Part shown: one piece after another, positions 7,596 through 15,394 of the stretch
Position numbering within the stretch: position 1 is the first letter of the stretch
How the letters are laid out: each line of letters opens with the position of its first letter
DNA from: CAJXZP01 sp047610145
Lineage (GTDB): Bacteria > Bacteroidota > Bacteroidia > Flavobacteriales_G > Salibacteraceae
DNA: 43,157 bases
Assembly: GCA_047610145.1 (NCBI GenBank)
Contig: JBLFZF010000011.1
Coordinates: 1-43,157, forward strand
Direction of reading: 5' to 3'
Notes under the pieces: model-generated
What the model was told of the DNA's origin: nothing
The model's database searches: none
Seen by the model: the letters and a program-made list of their open reading frames with translations, nothing else
Program-made: the position numbers and the translations under genes

Positions 7596-8299
7596 ATTTT
7601 GTTAATAATCCATTGGTAACGAAATGCCCATCGCCAAGTTATCGTGCTGTTGTGGTTTAATTCATTTGACAACCGTTCTAAATCCTTTCGTTTAAAAGCT
7701 TTTAAAATAGATGTCAATCCATCTCTTTTTATCATATGATTATCCATAACCGATGTCACTAATTTGAAAAGATAGTACGCTAACCAGTGTCGATGTAAAT
7801 CATTAATGACCACACCTATTTTCGTTTTTTTGAGCAGCGTTTGAATGAAGTTAAGTGCAACTGGATCTTCAAAATGATGAAGAAATAAAGTACATAAAGC
7901 AATATCATAGGTATACGTTTCAAACTCTTTGGTTAAAACATCTTCCTTTCGATACGTCAGTTCCGGATATTTAGCGGACAATTGATTTGCATAATCAATT
8001 GTTGCTTGATTTGCATCTATCCCCAATAATTGAAATGTATAGCCATTTTTCCTACCGTAATCAGCTACTTTCCTCAGCATATCGCCATGCCCACAACCTA
8101 AATCTACTATCTTAATTGTTTGGTCTTTGGTTTGATTTTTCAATAGGGTTTTAATCCCATCAATAGTAATTTGATTACCCCCTAACCATTTATTTATGTC
8201 GCCTAATTTATCGAGTGAGTTTATTAGTAAATCACCGCTCATATCAAGATCATCCATGATCTCAATTTCCGTACTTCTAGTTGTCGTGTCAATAAACAT
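7592..8299 (-). CDS. Class I SAM-dependent methyltransferase, first of two paralogues
   Basis: A 235-residue methyltransferase with the SAM motif DLGCGHGD at residues 66-73, GIDANQ after strand 2, and YDIALCTLFLHHFED for motifs II-III. It shares with the protein at 2063-2764 the MDxxxxSGDxL start block, the INKWLGGN segment and the C-terminal TWRWAFRY motif, so the two arose by duplication. It sits between the flavoprotein and the type III PKS, overlapping them by 1 and 4 bp. Type III PKS, methyltransferase and flavin oxidase is also the content of the Streptomyces griseus srs operon, where they produce methylated phenolic lipids and quinones; I infer a similar tailoring role here. Confidence 0.92.
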   Translation of the reverse strand: MFIDTTTRSTEIEIMDDLDMSGDLLINSLDKLGDINKWLGGNQITIDGIKTLLKNQTKDQTIKIVDLGCGHGDMLRKVADYGRKNGYTFQLLGIDANQATIDYANQLSAKYPELTYRKEDVLTKEFETYTYDIALCTLFLHHFEDPVALNFIQTLLKKTKIGVVINDLHRHWLAYYLFKLVTSVMDNHMIKRDGLTSILKAFKRKDLERLSNELNHNSTITWRWAFRYQWIINKI

Positions 8300-9426
8300 T
8301 ATAGTTCTGCTTTCATAGGTTTACCGTGTGTTCTTTTAATGATGTGTGGCAAGATAAAAGGGAACATCTGTAAAAATGTCATAATCAATTCAGAAAATAA
8401 CCCGAGTCTAAATAAACGAGCTATTATATGTCCTGACTTTAATCTATCGCTAAATTCAGCGTTCCAAATTTTGGTATATTCCTTTTCTAGTTCTGATCTA
8501 GACTTTAAGTGACCCTCTTTAAATTTTAGAATTTGTTGAGAAGCCATTTGCGCAGCCCTAATAGCCATACTCATTCCATTTCCTGCTAATGGATGAATCA
8601 TACCAGCACTATCTCCACACATTAGAATATGATTTTCTACTGGTTTTTTTGCCGAAAAAGACACTTGACTGATGGATAATGGTTTTGCAAAAGCCAGTTC
8701 ATAAGTATCAAAAACTTCTTTTAAGAATTTGTTTTGACTCAGTACTTTCTTTTGAAACTCTTCAATATTTTTGTATTGCTTAAACGATTTAAAGTCGGCA
8801 ATATAGCATACGTTTACAAGCCCCGTTTCTACCATAGACAAACCACAATACCCTCCTTCAAAATTATGTAACCCAACAGCATCTTCCGGAAAAAATCCTT
8901 TATAATGTGCTTTCACTCCCAAAAAAGGAGATGGTTTTCGCATGAAATCTCTATTCATTTTCACATCTAAATTAGACCGTTTGCCAAAAGATCCGATAAC
9001 TAACTCTGAGGTATACTGCTTATTTTCATTGGTGAAAACCTCGAATTGATTGTTTTTAAATTGAATATCAGTCACATTTACGTGGCGTATCTCCGCCCCG
9101 AGTTCTTTGGCTTTTTTTGATAACTCCCAATCTATACAATAGCGACTAATACTAAAGCCACCACTAGGTAATTTAATAGATACAGAACGACTACCGGGAG
9201 TACTCAAGGTGAAATCCACCATGCTTTTAGCCCCAAAGTCAAAGGGGTTAAAATCTAATGCTTTTAAATACGGAAGTACTTCATTGGAAATATACTCCCC
9301 ACAAACTTTATGTTTCGGGTATTCATGCTTTTCTATTAGAAGTACGGATAATCCTTTTTTACATAAGTGCACCGCACTTACCAATCCGGCTAGTCCTCCG
9401 CCAACGATAATAACATTATAAAACAT
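8299..9426 (-). CDS. FAD-dependent oxidoreductase, geranylgeranyl reductase family
   Basis: This 375-residue flavoprotein is the first gene of the operon. The N-terminal dinucleotide fold is VGGGLAG (8-14), followed by the family's KHKVCGEYIS segment near residue 40, and the second FAD motif is CGDSAGMIHPLAGNGMSMAI from residue 270. The C-terminal third is helical and hydrophobic (LFRLGLFSELIMTFLQMFPFILPHI), which suggests membrane association. Members of this family either reduce isoprenoid double bonds or hydroxylate aromatic rings. Beside a type III PKS, ring oxidation toward a quinone is the simpler idea, but reduction of an unsaturated chain is not excluded. Confidence 0.9.
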   Translation of the reverse strand: MFYNVIIVGGGLAGLVSAVHLCKKGLSVLLIEKHEYPKHKVCGEYISNEVLPYLKALDFNPFDFGAKSMVDFTLSTPGSRSVSIKLPSGGFSISRYCIDWELSKKAKELGAEIRHVNVTDIQFKNNQFEVFTNENKQYTSELVIGSFGKRSNLDVKMNRDFMRKPSPFLGVKAHYKGFFPEDAVGLHNFEGGYCGLSMVETGLVNVCYIADFKSFKQYKNIEEFQKKVLSQNKFLKEVFDTYELAFAKPLSISQVSFSAKKPVENHILMCGDSAGMIHPLAGNGMSMAIRAAQMASQQILKFKEGHLKSRSELEKEYTKIWNAEFSDRLKSGHIIARLFRLGLFSELIMTFLQMFPFILPHIIKRTHGKPMKAEL

Positions 9427-9826
9427 TAATAGATATTCATTTGTGTATACACTTTAAAAAAATTGAGGCCTGTATTTGCAAATTACACGCAACTTTAAAA
9501 TGGCTATGTTTTTAACCCATTTTATACATTAGACAAGTCAAAAAAAACTTCTTTTAAGCTATCTTTTTTGGCTGTAAACCGAAAAAATTTCGTTTTTACT
9601 TGCAGATATTTACCTTCCATTCGTGTATCAAAAGTAGTGCTCATTCCTCTTTTTTTTTGAAGCATACAACGTATTATTATTTATATTTCCTCCCATTTAT
9701 TTCATAGTAACTATTCTATTTGACGACCAAATAACTTTATCCTTAGCTACCTTTATCACCCGTTTTTTAGTTCATCAAATGATTCTGTTACATGTCTGAT
9801 TTTATCTTTCTAGAGGGTTTAGTGCG
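9427..9826. other. Intergenic leader of the PKS operon
   Basis: No gene is visible in these 400 AT-rich bases. The minus-strand promoter of the ten-gene operon must lie here or just beyond. The best -7 match is at 9629-9636, which would give a leader of almost 200 nt. A 10-bp palindrome, ATTTGCAAAT, lies at 9474-9483, close to the operon start. Confidence 0.45.
9629..9636 (-). promoter_or_regulatory. Candidate -7 element (TACTTTTG) for the PKS operon
   Basis: Reads TACTTTTG on the minus strand, an exact TAnnTTTG match, 203 bp upstream of the first gene. The surrounding CAAAAGTAGTG also occurs at 10961-10971 upstream of the YceI gene. The distance is long and no -33 box is clear, so confidence is limited. 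Confidence 0.35.
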
Positions 9827-10237
9827 CTACTTGTGGATTTGTGCTTGTGGGGACTCTTTTATAAAAAATGGGTACAGTCCATAAAATACCATGGCAGGAA
9901 AAAAATGCATAGGTATGGCCAACCCCGGAAATAATTCTGGGTATTCTATATCTAAAGGCAAAGTCATACTTACAGGCAGTAAAATACTCAAAAAAGTAAT
10001 GACTGCAATTATCACATTTAGCCAGCCCGTTAAGTTGAGTTTATTTTGTTGGGCTAACAGCCAATAACCCAAGGCCATTAAAACGCATGCAAAAATGGAC
10101 GCTCCCGAAATAGAAACGATGTTAATTACCGAACTAAAATCTACATACATGGCGTCTTGATACACATTTTGATAAACCACCCCTGCAAGAGCAGAAAACA
10201 CCCCAGCCGTAACTCCGTATATAAAATAATGCTTCAT
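9827..10237 (-). CDS. Four-TM membrane protein, hypothetical
   Basis: A 136-residue protein of unknown function with four hydrophobic segments (roughly residues 5-22, 40-65, 72-95 and 105-127) and a short polar tail. It follows the YceI-like gene by 7 bp and is clearly co-transcribed with it. Small membrane partners beside YceI-family lipid-binding proteins are common, for example cytochrome b561-type proteins, but I see no heme-ligand pattern here. It resembles small DUF4199-like Bacteroidota proteins only in size and topology. Confidence 0.75.
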   Translation of the reverse strand: MKHYFIYGVTAGVFSALAGVVYQNVYQDAMYVDFSSVINIVSISGASIFACVLMALGYWLLAQQNKLNLTGWLNVIIAVITFLSILLPVSMTLPLDIEYPELFPGLAIPMHFFPAMVFYGLYPFFIKESPQAQIHK

Positions 10238-10244
10238 ACAATGT

Positions 10245-10775
10245 TTACTTAGTTACCGGAATAGCAAATTCAAGCTTAATCTCATTCGATACTTTTTTAG
10301 AAGAACCTTCCATCGTTCCTACCTTGTAGTCTAGTCTATTTACCGAAAAAATCGACAAAAACACGTTATCAATATAGGTAAATGGAAGTGACACTTCTTT
10401 TTCGACTCCATGAATTTTTAATTTACCTGTAACAATATATCCATTATCTGCTTTAGAGAATTGACTAGATTGAAATTCAATGTATGGAAACTTAGCGGCA
10501 TCAAACCACTTATCACTTTTCGCATGGTTGTTCTTCATCCCATTACCGGTATTAATGGAACTCACCTCAATTTTTAGTGCACAATTGGAACCCGCTAAAT
10601 CAGCCTCATCAAACTGAATATCTCCCGAAAAAGTTTTGAAAATCCCTTCTACATCCGTACCGGTGAACTTAATAGAATAATCAGAGGCAATTTTCCAGTG
10701 CATCACTTGACTCAAAGTAAAGCTCGAAAGAATAATAATGGAGCTAATCAGAAACATTTTTTTTATTGAATTCAT
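10245..10775 (-). CDS. YceI-family periplasmic lipid-binding protein
   Basis: This 176-residue protein has an N-terminal signal segment (residues 1-22) and a YceI-type lipocalin-like beta-barrel. Family landmarks include the opening WKIASDYSIKFTG, the KSDKWFDAAKFPYIEFQSS block, the VTGKLKIHGVEKEVSLPF block and the closing EIKLEFAIPV. YceI proteins bind isoprenoid or fatty-amide ligands in a long hydrophobic pocket. The gene lies between a phenolic-lipid-type operon and the proteorhodopsin/blh genes; a lipid, quinone or carotenoid ligand is conceivable but unproven. It is followed by a 4-TM protein gene 7 bp downstream. Confidence 0.9.
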   Translation of the reverse strand: MNSIKKMFLISSIIILSSFTLSQVMHWKIASDYSIKFTGTDVEGIFKTFSGDIQFDEADLAGSNCALKIEVSSINTGNGMKNNHAKSDKWFDAAKFPYIEFQSSQFSKADNGYIVTGKLKIHGVEKEVSLPFTYIDNVFLSIFSVNRLDYKVGTMEGSSKKVSNEIKLEFAIPVTK

Positions 10776-11423
10776 CGTATTGATTTTGGTATGTATTTTA
10801 TTTTCACTTTTCGGTAATACTTGCGCATGGTAAATGTAATTAGTTCCTTTACGTAAAAAGTTTAGCTCAATTTTACATACTTTCTCATATGCTGTTTACA
10901 GGTTTACTAGGAAAACGTACGCTCCATTATTCAACTATATATCGATAGTAATCATACTTCCAAAAGTAGTGACTATACAACTACTACCCATTCATATATA
11001 TCAACAAAATCGTTAAGAGAATTCTTATTTGAAAATTATAATTCCTTATACGTTACAAAAATGGTCGTTTAACTTCCGAATAAAAAACCATTATACGGTC
11101 TCACATTCTCTTTGAAAGATTAATACGTTTATGCAACTATTTTTTACACCTCTTACTAACGATAAAATATCCGGTATCACTTAAAAAAGAAATAAAATGA
11201 GTTTTCCGCACATTATATTGCTTAATAGATACTTGTAAAGTACGAAAATATTCTCTTTGACTTTCCATTTTCTCCAACTTCGCCTAAAAGTTTATCCAGT
11301 TACTGTGTATGTAAAAAGTGGTATTTTTATTTCACAGCCAATAACTGTTTAACAAAAAAGAAAAAAGATTAAACATTAACATTTTTTATGTATCTTGCGA
11401 TCTAATCAATTAAATTAATAACT
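10776..11423. other. Intergenic region between YceI and proteorhodopsin
   Basis: A 648-bp AT-rich divergent region without a supportable gene. It must hold promoters for the YceI gene (best -7 match at 10961-10968) and for the rhodopsin gene. Upstream of the rhodopsin I find only imperfect matches, such as TATTTTTA at 11322-11329 and TATCTTGC at 11391-11398. Confidence 0.45.
10961..10968 (-). promoter_or_regulatory. Candidate -7 element (TACTTTTG) for the YceI gene
   Basis: Exact TAnnTTTG match on the minus strand 186 bp upstream of the YceI-like start. It shares the 11-mer CAAAAGTAGTG with the candidate element of the PKS operon. No clear -33 box. Confidence 0.35.
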
Positions 11424-12164
11424 ATGATGTTAGATATTCTTACAATTCCAAAAGACGATCCCATTGCATTTACTTTCTTTACAGGGTATATGGCAATGCT
11501 GGCAGCGTCAGTATTCTTTTTCTTTGAACGCAGTAGCGTAGATGAGAAATGGAAACTATCTTTACTTGTGTCTGGATTAATTACCGGTATTGCAGCCGTT
11601 CATTACTACTACATGAGAGATTATTATATGGCTACAGGAGAGAACCCAACTGCTCTTCGATACATTGATTGGACACTTACTGTTCCATTAATGTGTGTAG
11701 AATTTTACTTATTAACCAAAGCCGCTGGAGCAAAAATCGGATTGCTTTGGAAATTAATTTTTGCTTCGGTATGGATGCTAGTTGCTGGTTATATAGGCGA
11801 AGCATTTAATCCAGAAGGTGGAAGCTCAAGTCACTCTGTGATGTGGGGTGTTATTTCTGCTTTGGGTTATGTATACATTGCATATACGGCTTGGTTTGGA
11901 GAAGTAGCTCAGCTAGCTGCTAAAAGTGGTAATGAGCATGTTAAAAAAGGTATCAGAACCTTAGCCTGGTTCGTCCTAGTAGGTTGGGCAATTTATCCAA
12001 TTGGCTACATGTGTATGCCTGGAGGCTGGTTGAACACTAGTTTGGGATGGGATTCTACCAACGTAGATTTATTCTATAACATAGCTGATGCCATCAACAA
12101 AATAGGTTTTGGTTTAGTTATTTATTCTATTGCTGTTTCTTCTAAGAAACAAGTGGCCGCTTAA
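11424..12164 (+). CDS. Proteorhodopsin, green-tuned proton pump
   Basis: This 246-residue, seven-helix protein is a type 1 rhodopsin. Retinal binds Lys226 in helix G (ADAINKIGFG). Helix C reads RYIDWTLTVPLMCVEFY: Asp82, Thr86 and Glu93 give the DTE signature of outward proton pumps, corresponding to Asp97, Thr101 and Glu108 of the SAR86 protein. His60 matches the conserved His75 that pairs with the counter-ion. The spectral-tuning position (105 in SAR86) is Met90, expected to give green absorption as is usual in flavobacteria. It acts in the inner membrane. blh follows 64 bp downstream with a hairpin between them. Either of the first two methionines could start it. Confidence 0.97.
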   Translation: MMLDILTIPKDDPIAFTFFTGYMAMLAASVFFFFERSSVDEKWKLSLLVSGLITGIAAVHYYYMRDYYMATGENPTALRYIDWTLTVPLMCVEFYLLTKAAGAKIGLLWKLIFASVWMLVAGYIGEAFNPEGGSSSHSVMWGVISALGYVYIAYTAWFGEVAQLAAKSGNEHVKKGIRTLAWFVLVGWAIYPIGYMCMPGGWLNTSLGWDSTNVDLFYNIADAINKIGFGLVIYSIAVSSKKQVAA

Positions 12165-12194
12165 GAACGTAATTAATCATACAACTTGAGAGAA

Positions 12195-12225
12195 GGGTGC
12201 TACAGTAATGTAGCACCCTATTTTA
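12195..12225 (+). terminator. Hairpin terminator between rhodopsin and blh
   Basis: A perfect 10-bp stem, GGGTGCTACA (12195-12204) with TGTAGCACCC (12209-12218), a GTAA loop, then TATTTTATTT. This has the form of an intrinsic terminator for the rhodopsin mRNA. It ends only 10 bp before the blh start codon, so it also replaces the usual ribosome-binding region of blh. Confidence 0.8.
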
Positions 12226-12228
12226 TTT

Positions 12229-13149
12229 ATGCGAAGTCCAACAAATATATTTCTGCTTTTAAATGTGTTGATTTTGATATTAACAAGTGTGATAGGTGAT
12301 TTATCTATGCCTACACAACTCATAATTTCAGGCGGATTAATAGGACTTGTAGGCATACCTCATGGCGCCATAGACCATGTATTATTTATGCAGAACAATC
12401 CTATAAAACCTGTATATTTTTATACGTTCTACTTTGCTTTAATTGGAGTAATAATTTTCCTTTGGTTCTTCTTTCCTGCAGTTGGTTTAATAGTTTTACT
12501 TGTACTATCCGCCTATCACTTCGGTCAATCTCAATTCTGTAGGTATACCTATTTACCCAACCCCATTAAAATTTTCATATATCTATTTTGGGGCTCTTCT
12601 ATTTTAGCCGGGTTAATCGTATATAATACGACAGAAATAGTGCACTTATTTAACTCCAGCCAAGATACCCAGGAGTTACTCTCTGTCTTTCAATCGTCTA
12701 TTCATAGGTATATTTTAGGAATAAGTACGATAAGTTTTTTGGTCTTGTTTTTCTATACAAGCAAAGCGATTTCTAGGAAGCAGTTTTTAATGGAAATAGG
12801 TCTTTTCACTCTTATCCATGTATCTTTTTACTTTCAGTCTCTACTCATTGGGTTCAGTATTTACTTTGCTACGCTTCATTCTTTAGAGGTGTTACTCGAA
12901 GAGTATTCCTTTTTAAAAAAACAACTCCCCCCCTTTAATTTAGGGTCTTTCCTAAGTATTCTCATCCCATATACGCTTGTAAGCCTTTTGGGACTAATCA
13001 TTCTTTTAGGATTGTCTCATTTTGGTGTTTTACCAATTAGTAAAACACTCGTAGTATTTATATCCATATCAGCTCTCACTTTACCGCATTCAATTGTAAT
13101 GGAAAGTTTTTATAGCTCATTCTACACTAAACTAAATAAAACCAATTAA
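12229..13149 (+). CDS. blh: Brp/Blh-family beta-carotene 15,15'-dioxygenase
   Basis: This 306-residue polytopic membrane protein is a Blh-type enzyme that splits beta-carotene into two retinals for the neighbouring rhodopsin. Conserved histidines expected to bind iron are visible: His45 and His50 in GIPHGAIDH, His97 in AYHFGQSQ, His217 in FATLHSLEV, and His287 in LTLPHSIVMESFY. Length and about eight hydrophobic segments fit the family. No carotenoid genes (crtE, B, I, Y) are in the window, so beta-carotene must come from elsewhere. A terminator-like hairpin sits just before the start. A loose hairpin lies just after the stop at 13157-13178. Confidence 0.95.
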   Translation: MRSPTNIFLLLNVLILILTSVIGDLSMPTQLIISGGLIGLVGIPHGAIDHVLFMQNNPIKPVYFYTFYFALIGVIIFLWFFFPAVGLIVLLVLSAYHFGQSQFCRYTYLPNPIKIFIYLFWGSSILAGLIVYNTTEIVHLFNSSQDTQELLSVFQSSIHRYILGISTISFLVLFFYTSKAISRKQFLMEIGLFTLIHVSFYFQSLLIGFSIYFATLHSLEVLLEEYSFLKKQLPPFNLGSFLSILIPYTLVSLLGLIILLGLSHFGVLPISKTLVVFISISALTLPHSIVMESFYSSFYTKLNKTN

Positions 13150-13890
13150 AGACCTACAAGACGGTAAAAGTCGTCTTGAAAAATCATACTAATGCGGCAT
13201 CTATCTCTTCAACTGCTATTCAAAAAAATAACGATACAATTTTATTCTCCGAAACCTTTTTCTAAAATGCCAGATCTGTAAAAAATTTTAATTTCATATG
13301 GAGCAGCACCTAAAATGCTTCTTTTTAAGAAGAAGATGATTGAACTTTAGAAACCTCTAATATTAAGTTATAACTACATAATTCTAGATATTGATGAAGG
13401 TAACCGATTCAAAAAGGCATCAGGTAGAATGACCTTTTTTAAATGGGGAGCTTATACCTAGGTATACAGGGATTTACCTTGTAAAAAAAAATCTACTACA
13501 CCATAATTCGTAAAACCTCTGTTGATTAGATATTTTAAAAGTAAAAAACACATAAACCGAACGAAATTTGTTCAAACCATTCTTTACTTTTATACGCATT
13601 CAAAATAAAGTCCTACCCTATTTAACTTTTTTATTCTGGACCGTAATATTTACACTGAATAGAGTTCAATTTTCAATCGAAAATATGCGTTCATATGAAC
13701 AAATCTAAGATTTGAGCGCAGTAATAATAATAATAATAGTCAGCAGCAAATACGTTTATTCCTTGTTCCAAAAACAAATCATCTCTTCGTTACTTTTAAA
13801 AAGCTTGAAACTGGTAGTACTAAATACCGATTGCAGTAACAACCCAATCCCAATTAATTTAAACTATCCTGCGCTTAAGTATTTATCAAA
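13150..13890. other. Long intergenic region after blh
   Basis: A 741-bp AT-rich stretch between convergent genes. The open frame at 13712-13909 is low-complexity and overlaps the next gene's end, so I do not accept it. Visible structure is limited to a 7-bp stem CAAGACG/CGTCTTG at 13157-13178 without a T-run, and a 14-bp perfect palindrome TATACCTAGGTATA at 13453-13466. Confidence 0.4.
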
Positions 13891-15390
13891 TTATTCGCAT
13901 ATGGTTTGAAATGCCTTTCCTAAACGGGTAATAATATCAGAAGAAGTAAGACTTTCTCTACTTCCATCTTTTAACGCAAAATCACCGGCTAACCCGTGAA
14001 TATAGACGCCTAAAATTGCCGCTTTTTTTGGGGCGTATCCTTGCGCTAATAATCCCGTTAAAATTCCAGTCAAAACATCCCCACTTCCAGCAGTTGCCAT
14101 TCCTGAATTTCCGGTAGAATTAAAGTAGACCTCTCCATCTGGACAAATAATAGAAGACTTCGCTCCTTTCAAGATGACACAAACATTATAAGTCCGACTA
14201 AAAGCCTGAGTGGTTTGCAGTCTATTATAACCACCACTCCAATCTCCGATCATTCTTTTCCATTCTCCGAGGTGAGGTGTCAGAATAGAGCCTACGGGAA
14301 TTTTCTCAAGTAACTCGGGGTTGCTCGCCAACACATTTATGGCATCAGCATCTATAACCATTGGTTTTTTAGAATTGACTAAAATATTTTTTAGCACATA
14401 AAAAACTTTTTCGCATTGACCAAGACCCGGTCCAACTCCTATAGATTGGTAGATAGAAACATCTAACATATCTGAAACCACATCAGTCGAACTATCTGGA
14501 ATAGTCATCACTTCAGGAACAGAAATTTGTAAAATATCGTTTCCATTTCCAGGAATATGAACTGAAACTAGCCCTGCACCAGACTTTATACACGCCTTAG
14601 CACATAAAACAGATGCCCCCATTTTACCCGTACTTCCACTCACTAAAAGAGCATGCCCAAAAGTGTTTTTATACGCAAAAGAGCTCCCTTTTTTATGCAT
14701 TCTTTTAATCGCAAACTCAGAGGTGATAAAATACGATGTAGATTCCTTAGAAATAAAGATTGAGCTCAATTGAATGGGCATCACTTTTAAGACTCCCACA
14801 TACTTTTGATTTTCAGGAAACTGAAAGGCCAATTTTTCCATTTCAAAAGTGAGCGTATAATCGGGTTGAAATGTTTCTCCGGTATTTTCATCATTATTCT
14901 CCGCAAATAAACCAGAAGCGATGTCTACACTAACTTTAGGAACTGTTTCCTGATTTAACGATGCCACTAAATTGGCTAACCACCCGCTTACAGGTCTTGT
15001 TAAACCAGCGCCCAAAATGGCGTCAATCACAACTCCTGCCACTTTAATCTGCGCGTAATTATTTTCATTCACTTCAAAAAAATCGGCATTAATAGCTTCT
15101 AACCTGTTTCTGTTAATGTGATTATCCGCTGATGTTTTTCCTAAGTTCACGAACCAAACCTTAACAGCGTAATCTGCTTCAATAAGCATTCTAGCCACGG
15201 CAAGACCATCACCGCCATTATTACCTGAACCACAAAAAACATCAAAATGAGTACGTTTATTAAACGTTTTTTTCAACCATTTAAATACTTGTTTAGCAGC
15301 TCGCTCCATTAAATCAAAAGATTCAACGGGCTCGTTTTCAATAGTAAATTGATCCGCCTTTTTGATTTGTTCCGTGGTAAATATTTTCAT
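13891..15390 (-). CDS. nnr: Bifunctional NAD(P)H-hydrate epimerase/dehydratase
   Basis: This 499-residue protein fuses the two nicotinamide-repair enzymes. Residues 1 to about 215 are the YjeF N-terminal epimerase, with FCGSGNNGGDGLAVAR as nucleotide-binding motif. Residues from about 230 on are the ribokinase-like ADP-dependent dehydratase, with KMGASVLCAKACIKSGAGLVSV, the DADAINVLA motif, and the catalytic-region signature NSGMATAGSGDVLTGILTGLLAQG. Together they convert damaged NADHX and NADPHX back to the cofactors in the cytoplasm. The gene starts 4 bp after the molybdopterin oxidoreductase stop, so the two form an operon. Confidence 0.95.
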   Translation of the reverse strand: MKIFTTEQIKKADQFTIENEPVESFDLMERAAKQVFKWLKKTFNKRTHFDVFCGSGNNGGDGLAVARMLIEADYAVKVWFVNLGKTSADNHINRNRLEAINADFFEVNENNYAQIKVAGVVIDAILGAGLTRPVSGWLANLVASLNQETVPKVSVDIASGLFAENNDENTGETFQPDYTLTFEMEKLAFQFPENQKYVGVLKVMPIQLSSIFISKESTSYFITSEFAIKRMHKKGSSFAYKNTFGHALLVSGSTGKMGASVLCAKACIKSGAGLVSVHIPGNGNDILQISVPEVMTIPDSSTDVVSDMLDVSIYQSIGVGPGLGQCEKVFYVLKNILVNSKKPMVIDADAINVLASNPELLEKIPVGSILTPHLGEWKRMIGDWSGGYNRLQTTQAFSRTYNVCVILKGAKSSIICPDGEVYFNSTGNSGMATAGSGDVLTGILTGLLAQGYAPKKAAILGVYIHGLAGDFALKDGSRESLTSSDIITRLGKAFQTICE

Positions 15391-15394
15391 TTAA

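Noticed and set aside
2063..9426. Operon as an aryl polyene or flexirubin cluster
   Set aside because: Only one ketosynthase, no chain-length-factor-like partner, no aromatic ammonia-lyase or polyene-type genes; a type III PKS and an enoyl reductase point to a saturated alkyl-phenolic product.
13157..13178. Stem CAAGACG/CGTCTTG just after blh as a terminator
   Set aside because: The stem is followed by A residues and not by a T-run, so an intrinsic terminator is not supported; it may still protect the mRNA end.
13712..13909. 65-codon plus-strand frame before the nnr stop
   Set aside because: Low-complexity start encoded by a run of AAT repeats, and it overlaps the end of the convergent gene.
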